From: Effusibacillus dendaii
GTDB taxonomy: Bacteria > Bacillota > Bacilli > Tumebacillales > Effusibacillaceae
Direction: 5' to 3'
Length of the DNA stretch: 64,000 nucleotides
NCBI RefSeq assembly: GCF_015097055.1
Contig: NZ_AP023366.1
Location: 1,154,501 to 1,218,500 of the forward strand
Both the position numbers and the translations under genes were made by a program. This document shows, in pieces, positions 59,447-64,000 of the stretch. Each line of letters begins with the position of its first letter. Within the stretch, counting starts at the first letter, position 1. The notes below the pieces were generated by a model. The model was not told the DNA's origin. It did not search any database and worked only from the letters and a program-made list of their open reading frames with translations.

Positions 59447-60164
59447 GAACTTCACCCCCAAGATATGCTTCGATTACAACCGGATCCTGGGTTACTTCTT
59501 GCGGGGTTCCTTCCGCAATCTGTTCACCGTAAGAGATAACCAAAACACGTTCGCAAAGCTGCATAACGGCTCGCATGACATGCTCAATCATTAAAATGGT
59601 TACGCCGGATTGACGAATTTCCCGAATCAGTTTGACTGCATCATCGACCTCACTCGGAGTAAGTCCGGCAAGCACTTCATCCAATAACAGCAACTTTGGC
59701 CCGGTAGCGAGTGCTTTGGCAATCTCGAGACGCTTTCGATCCACAATCGTAAGATTTTTTGCAAGAACATCTTTATTTCTTCCAAGCCCTACTTTCTCTA
59801 CGACCTCTTCCGCTTTCTCCAAAGCGGCTTTGCGGTTATTGGTTCTTGCGAACGCTCCGACAGCCACATTGTAAAGGACCGACTTGTTGCCAAACGGTTT
59901 TACAATCTGAAACGTTCTGCCGATCCCTTCATGACAAAGATCGTACGGCTGCTTGCCTGTGATTTCTTTTCCGTTGTATACGATCGAGCCGCTATCCGGC
60001 TTAATATAACCGGAAATTTGGTTAAAAAGCGTCGATTTGCCGGCGCCATTTGGACCGATAACTCCGTAAATCTGCCCCTCGTGAACGGAAAGAGTCAAAT
60101 TTTTTGTTACGGTCAGTCCACCGAATTTTTTATTGAGATCTTTGATTTGTAAGAGTGCGCTCAT
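59439..60164 (-). CDS. livG: Branched-chain-type ABC transporter ATPase LivG
   Basis: This is the first ATPase of the importer, 241 aa, with Walker A GPNGAGKS (about 36-43), Walker B LLLDEVLAGLTP and the H-loop in ILMIEHVM. The ABC signature reads AKNLTIVDRKRLE, typical of LivG, in which the canonical LSGGQ is degenerate. It begins inside livM (35-nt overlap) and ends inside livF, an arrangement typical of strict co-translation. Confidence 0.94.
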   Translation of the reverse strand: MSALLQIKDLNKKFGGLTVTKNLTLSVHEGQIYGVIGPNGAGKSTLFNQISGYIKPDSGSIVYNGKEITGKQPYDLCHEGIGRTFQIVKPFGNKSVLYNVAVGAFARTNNRKAALEKAEEVVEKVGLGRNKDVLAKNLTIVDRKRLEIAKALATGPKLLLLDEVLAGLTPSEVDDAVKLIREIRQSGVTILMIEHVMRAVMQLCERVLVISYGEQIAEGTPQEVTQDPVVIEAYLGGEVHA

Positions 60165-61143
60165 CGAATCCCTTCCGCTCCTTCCCCTTTAACAGAAGAT
60201 TTTGCAACGGTTCCGCAATTCCTTTCGGATAAAACAGAATTACAAATGCTACGATGATCCCGTAAATTACGAGATGAAGTCCTGGAATGGTGTCTCCTAG
60301 CGTCACACGCGTAATCTCTCCAATTGTGGTAAGGAAAATCGAACCCACGAACGGTCCAAAAACGGTGCCGATTCCGCCTACAATGCTTAAGAAAACCATT
60401 TGTGACGACAGGCCGGGGCCCGCTACCGTATCAGGCAGAAGATACATCGTGAGTTGACCGAAGAATGTGCCCCCGATACCTGTAAAAAAGCCGGAGATCG
60501 CCGCTGCATAAAGCTTTACACGAGCTGTGTTAATACCGAGGGCTTTTGCAGCTTCTTCGTCTTCGCGCAAGGCGGTCAGATAGAAACCGAGTTTGGAGCG
60601 GTCAATGTACCAGGCAACAAGCAGAATAACCGCCAAAAACACAAAAATAATATAGTAATAGGGTAATTTGTCTACAAATTGAAAATCAAGGAATGTGGCA
60701 TCGCTTTTATATGGAATGACAATTCCCTCTGAGGCGCCCAGATCGATTTTTCCTATATGCTTTACAGTATTCAGGATGGTAAGCAATCCGCCCGAAAACG
60801 CAATGGTCGCAATTGCATAATAGGCTCCTTTTAGTTTAAAGGTAGGAATCCCGATCAGGACGGCAACAATCGCGCTGATGATTCCACCTATAAGCATTCC
60901 TATCCACGGAGTCAGTCCGGCATGAATAAAAAGGAGGGAAGAAACATATCCGCCTATTGCCATAAAGGCAGAGTGGCCAAAACTTAATTGTCCCGCGAAA
61001 CCGCCGACAATGTTCCAAGCAGTCGCCAGATAGGCGAATAATAGAATGTTGATGCAAGCGAGTAAAATATAATCATCTGTAACAAAGGCTGGTAAAATAA
61101 GAAACACAATTGCGGCAACGAGCAGAGGTATCGATTTTTTCAT
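60130..61143 (-). CDS. livM: Branched-chain-type ABC transporter permease LivM
   Basis: This permease of 337 aa has about eight or nine hydrophobic helices. Family motifs are NIVGGFAGQLSFGHSAFMAIGGY (in two parts, about 44-66) and the cytoplasmic coupling loop ALREDEEAAKALGINTARVKL (about 192-212). ATG 61143 follows AAGGAG. It abuts livH, whose stop codon lies 15 nt upstream. Confidence 0.94.
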   Translation of the reverse strand: MKKSIPLLVAAIVFLILPAFVTDDYILLACINILLFAYLATAWNIVGGFAGQLSFGHSAFMAIGGYVSSLLFIHAGLTPWIGMLIGGIISAIVAVLIGIPTFKLKGAYYAIATIAFSGGLLTILNTVKHIGKIDLGASEGIVIPYKSDATFLDFQFVDKLPYYYIIFVFLAVILLVAWYIDRSKLGFYLTALREDEEAAKALGINTARVKLYAAAISGFFTGIGGTFFGQLTMYLLPDTVAGPGLSSQMVFLSIVGGIGTVFGPFVGSIFLTTIGEITRVTLGDTIPGLHLVIYGIIVAFVILFYPKGIAEPLQNLLLKGKERKGFDERTLTNQRSQ

Positions 61144-61158
61144 CAGATTCACTCCTTT

Positions 61159-62034
61159 TTACCAGTCGTGCGGAGAGCCAAAAAGTCCGCTGGGACGAAT
61201 AAACAAGAAAATCAGAAATCCGTAAAGAACGATCATAGGAGACAACGTGTAAGGCACAAATAAAGAGGACACGGATTCTACGATCCCGATAAGAAGTCCT
61301 CCAATAATAGCCCCCGGAATGCTGCCAAGACCTCCCAGAACAACTGTAACAAACGCCGTTGTTCCAAATAACGATCCGATAGCCGGGTACAACTGATTGA
61401 AAGGAAGTAACGCGACGCCCGCAGCGCCTAACAAAGCCATACCTGTTCCAAATGCAATGCTAAATGTTTTATCAACCGAAATTCCCATTAATTTGGCCGC
61501 GTTCCGGTCTTGCCCAACCGCACGGATTCTGCGCCCCATTTCGGTCCGATTCATGAAAAGATAGAACAATAAGGTGACGATGGCACACAGAAAAAAAGCA
61601 TAGAGCTTTGGTGTGTTAATAATAATGGAACCAAGTTGAATCGTTTCACCCGAGAACGATGATTTCGCTACCCGGTAATCCGCCTTAAACACAGCAAGAA
61701 ACCCATTTTCAATCACAATTGAAATAGCTGCGGTTAATAAAAGAGCGGAAATCGGTTCTCGAACATCCTGCTCTTTATTCAATACGGGTTGAATCAGCCA
61801 CCTATTGGTTGCATATCCGATCACAAACATGGCCGGAACTACGATCAGCAATGTCAGATAGGGATGCAGACCCAGGTAAGTAATCCCGAAATACGAAATA
61901 AACATTGCCACCATTAAAAAAGTTCCATGTCCAAAGTTGATCACGCGCATAATTCCGAAAATGAGAGTCAAACCAAGCGCAATCAAACCGTAGACGCTGC
62001 CCATTAAGATTCCTTGTACAACAGCCTGAAGCAA
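61159..62034 (-). CDS. livH: Branched-chain-type ABC transporter permease LivH
   Basis: This permease of 291 aa has eight hydrophobic helices. The start VVQGILMGSVYGLIALGLTL and the segment RVINFGHGTFLMVAMF (about 30-45) are LivH hallmarks, as is the coupling loop MGRRIRAVGQDRNAAKLMGI. It is preceded by a terminator-like hairpin at 62059-62081, which probably lowers its expression relative to the binding protein. Confidence 0.94.
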   Translation of the reverse strand: MLQAVVQGILMGSVYGLIALGLTLIFGIMRVINFGHGTFLMVAMFISYFGITYLGLHPYLTLLIVVPAMFVIGYATNRWLIQPVLNKEQDVREPISALLLTAAISIVIENGFLAVFKADYRVAKSSFSGETIQLGSIIINTPKLYAFFLCAIVTLLFYLFMNRTEMGRRIRAVGQDRNAAKLMGISVDKTFSIAFGTGMALLGAAGVALLPFNQLYPAIGSLFGTTAFVTVVLGGLGSIPGAIIGGLLIGIVESVSSLFVPYTLSPMIVLYGFLIFLFIRPSGLFGSPHDW

Positions 62035-62058
62035 TGCGATGTCCTCCTCTCTTGGTTT

Positions 62059-62081
62059 AAAAAGGGCGGGTACACCCGCCC
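62059..62081 (-). terminator. Intra-operon terminator/attenuator after the binding-protein gene
   Basis: GGGCGGGT-GT-ACCCGCCC followed by TTTTT on the minus strand, a perfect 8-bp GC-rich stem between the substrate-binding protein and livH. This is a common device to keep binding protein in excess of permease. Confidence 0.92.
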
Positions 62082-62121
62082 AATTGGTTCAACAATGAAG
62101 ATGCCTCGAAAGAAGCTTTGA

Positions 62122-63390
62122 TTATTCAGCTTTATACGGGAATACAAGAGTTGCACCTTGACGGGCGTCGGCTTCCGGATATACCGTTACACGCTCAATT
62201 TTGCCATTGATTTTCTGGAATTGCGCGATAACAAGTGACGGATCCGGTAAAGTTTGCGTGTCGTCAAAATGCATTGTCTTTGTATAGATCGTTGTTGGGC
62301 CGGATGTAATATTGGTTGCTTTCAACGCTTCCCTCAGTTTGTCGCTGTCTGTAGACTTGGCACGCTCCAAAGCGTCTGCGATCGTGTAAATACCCGCGTA
62401 TTCCTTAATCTGTTCGCCGGATGGATGCACCCCAAACTTATCAACAAACTTCTTGTCCAGTTCTTTGCTGCCTGGACGGTTCACATCCGGTTCCCAAGCG
62501 GAAACGTCAAGCCAGTTTACAGCATCTTCCCCAGCGTTCTTCAGGAATTGTGGATCCGCTGTACCACCCGAAGTCGCAAGAAACACCTTCGGCTTTACTT
62601 GCTGTTGCTTAAAGCCCTTTGCTAAGAGAGTTCCGTCTTGCACATACGAAACCATCAATACCACGTCCGGATTTGCATTCTTCACTTTAGTTACAACCGG
62701 CGTCAAATCAGTCGCTTTCCGGTCGTACGCTTCATCCACCACGATGCTGTAACCGTTCTTAGGAAGTTCTTCTTTCCAGTACTTCGCCACACCTTGTCCC
62801 CAGGATGAGTTTTCGTATACGAGAGCAACCGATTTCAGATCTGACTTTTTCTTCATGTCGTTTAAAAATTGAATTTGAGTTTTTACACGCATCGACGATG
62901 TATCCGCAATCCGGAACACATATTTGAGTCCGCGTGCGGTGATCAAATCGTCAGATGGTACACTCGCAAACCAAATTTTCTTCTGCTTTTCCGCTTCTTG
63001 GCTGGCAGGGATGGTCATGCCCGATTGGTAAGCCCCGGTCAGCAATGCCACCTTTTCTTGCGTAATCAGACGGGAAGTTTCCGATTGCGCGACTTGCTGA
63101 TTGCCTTGCGAGTCTCCCCACACGACCTGGAGTTTTGCCCCATTCATGCTTTTGATGCCGCCTTTTTCATTAATCTCGTCGACCGCAAGTTGTATTGCTT
63201 TTTTGGATTGGTCGCCGAGTGGTGCTGCGTCACCGGTTAGCGGGAGAATGGCACCGATTTTGATCGTGCTGGAATCGGTGGAGCTTGGGTTGCTCGCAGC
63301 TTGCTGCTTGCCGCAACCAAGCAAACTGATTGACAGCAGCGAACCTGCAGCCACCAAAGCCAGTGATTTTCTGAAAATCTCTTTCTTCAC
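62122..63390 (-). CDS. Liv-type ABC transporter substrate-binding lipoprotein
   Basis: This extracytoplasmic solute receptor of the HAAT family has 422 aa from GTG 63390 (AAGGGGG upstream). The signal peptide ends with lipobox SLLGC and the lipid-anchored Cys26. The mature protein starts IKIGAILPLTGDAAPLGDQS and has two periplasmic-binding lobes, with LVYENSSWGQGVAKYW in the middle. Clusters of this type serve amino acids, amides, aromatics or other small acids. The adjoining dehydrogenases favour a hydroxylated or alcohol-derived compound. Confidence 0.92.
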   Translation of the reverse strand: MKKEIFRKSLALVAAGSLLSISLLGCGKQQAASNPSSTDSSTIKIGAILPLTGDAAPLGDQSKKAIQLAVDEINEKGGIKSMNGAKLQVVWGDSQGNQQVAQSETSRLITQEKVALLTGAYQSGMTIPASQEAEKQKKIWFASVPSDDLITARGLKYVFRIADTSSMRVKTQIQFLNDMKKKSDLKSVALVYENSSWGQGVAKYWKEELPKNGYSIVVDEAYDRKATDLTPVVTKVKNANPDVVLMVSYVQDGTLLAKGFKQQQVKPKVFLATSGGTADPQFLKNAGEDAVNWLDVSAWEPDVNRPGSKELDKKFVDKFGVHPSGEQIKEYAGIYTIADALERAKSTDSDKLREALKATNITSGPTTIYTKTMHFDDTQTLPDPSLVIAQFQKINGKIERVTVYPEADARQGATLVFPYKAE

Positions 63391-63440
63391 AGTTAAGAAC
63401 CCCCTTGCATGATCTTGGAAATGTATGTTCAACGACTGAA

Positions 63441-63471
63441 TTTGAATACATATCCTGAATACGTATTCAAA
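63441..63471. promoter_or_regulatory. Nested palindromes upstream of the Liv operon, likely LacI operator
   Basis: TGAATACGTATTCA (63456-63469) is a perfect 14-bp palindrome with a central CG as in LacI-family operators. It is nested within a wider perfect inverted repeat, TTTGAATAC (63441-63449) and GTATTCAAA (63463-63471). It lies about 65 nt upstream of the binding-protein GTG, next to a LacI-type gene. Confidence 0.62.
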
Positions 63472-63490
63472 TCCAGGCCGGAGAAACCAA

Positions 63491-63504
63491 TGTATGCGCT
63501 TTCA
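63491..63504. promoter_or_regulatory. Possible cre site upstream of the Liv operon
   Basis: TGTATGCGCTTTCA differs from the cre consensus TGWAANCGNTNWCA at one position. It lies upstream of the LacI-type palindromes, about 100 nt before the binding-protein start. Confidence 0.45.
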
Positions 63505-63533
63505 TAAGCGGCGTTAATCGTCTTTCGTTACCC

Positions 63534-64000
63534 TCATCTCTTTGGACCGGTAGTTTTACGAACGACCAGTTCAGGTTGAAGAATAATTTGTCTCGGATGG
63601 TCCGGGTCAACACCCTGCTCAATCATCTCAATGAGATTTTCGGCCGCGATTTCACCCATCCTGAATTTATGGTGACCGATACTTGTTAACTGGATGGCGT
63701 GATGGGAAGCCATCCGAATGTCATCGATTCCCGCAAGACTCACATCCTCCGGTATTCGCAATCCCAGTGAAAGCACTGCATCCATGCAGGAAAACGCCAT
63801 TGCGTCCGTCGCGCAAAGAATTGCAGTAGGCGGGTTGCTCATATGCATGAGCTTCAACGTAATTTTTTCGACTTCGGATGAACTTGTATCACAAACGTGG
63901 AACAAATCCGGTTCCAGAGAAAGTCCCGCTTCGTTCAACGCTTTTTCAACCCCAATTTTACGTTCAAGAAAAGTTGAAATATTTGTTTCTCCCGAAATGA
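63534..64000 (-). CDS. LacI-family transcriptional regulator (C-terminal part)
   Basis: The 3' part of a LacI/GalR-type repressor is present; the gene continues beyond the right edge of the window, so the DNA-binding domain is not seen. Readable parts are SGETNISTFLERKIGVEKAL, PTAILCATDAMAFSCMDAVLSLGL, the family DVSLAGIDDI turn and the end LQPELVVRKTTGPKR. These fit the sugar-binding periplasmic-binding-protein-like domain. It is the first gene of the Liv-dehydrogenase group and probably acts at the palindromes in 63441-63471. Confidence 0.88.
   Translation of the reverse strand, partial: ISGETNISTFLERKIGVEKALNEAGLSLEPDLFHVCDTSSSEVEKITLKLMHMSNPPTAILCATDAMAFSCMDAVLSLGLRIPEDVSLAGIDDIRMASHHAIQLTSIGHHKFRMGEIAAENLIEMIEQGVDPDHPRQIILQPELVVRKTTGPKR

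Overview
The window looks like the chromosome of a spore-forming, menaquinone-using member of the Bacillota, class Bacilli, probably outside Bacillus proper (Alicyclobacillaceae or Paenibacillaceae-like; this placement is inference). The basis is the gene order rpsU-yqeY-nfeD-floA-yqfC-yqfD-phoH-pgpH-ybeY-dgkA-cdd-era-yqzL-recO followed by a glycine-type T-box leader, which is the B. subtilis yqe/yqf order, together with sporulation genes and menA.

Region 1 (1-23.6 kb) is this conserved core, mostly on the minus strand. It also carries a PUA-type methyltransferase, a Na/Pi-type transporter, the 5-oxoprolinase genes pxpABC with deoC and a Nudix hydrolase, and prmA-rsmE-mtaB. The dnaK-dnaJ genes expected upstream of prmA are absent, so 23.6 kb is a synteny breakpoint.

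Region 2 (23.6-42.3 kb) is accessory and eroded. It holds a secreted LysM-CAP protein and an acyl-CoA catabolic set: CoA ligase, thiolase, DUF35, an MHS transporter, two MaoC-type dehydratases and a TetR regulator. The ligase promoter carries a candidate TetR operator and a cre site. It also holds molybdate and Mo-cofactor genes, and an isochorismatase-MFS-Zn alcohol dehydrogenase-Rieske oxygenase-LysR group. Gene remnants are scattered through it: NPCBM-like, VOC, nitroreductase, sigK, ilvC, and a coxL/xdhC deletion junction.

Region 3 (42.5-53.4 kb) is the most interesting part. It is an apparent acid-sugar catabolic cluster that links a DUF1537 kinase and a PdxA2-type dehydrogenase to a LarA-like nickel-pincer enzyme and to the complete cofactor assembly set larC-larB-larE. 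It also has an iron alcohol dehydrogenase, a 2-hydroxyacid dehydrogenase, and a PrpR_N/AAA+ regulator that lacks the sigma-54 contact loop.

Region 4 (53.5-64 kb) is a second catabolic operon. A LacI-type regulator (cut by the window edge) precedes a complete Liv-type ABC importer, an aldehyde dehydrogenase, an iron alcohol dehydrogenase, an SDR oxidoreductase, a 3-hydroxyacyl-CoA dehydrogenase and a YitT-like membrane protein.

Two families of palindromic intergenic repeats occur. A roughly 90-bp element is present in two copies, each touching the 3' end of an iron alcohol dehydrogenase gene. A four-unit array of small hairpins with different stems lies between nfeD and floA. No tRNA, rRNA, complete insertion sequence or CRISPR array was recognised.
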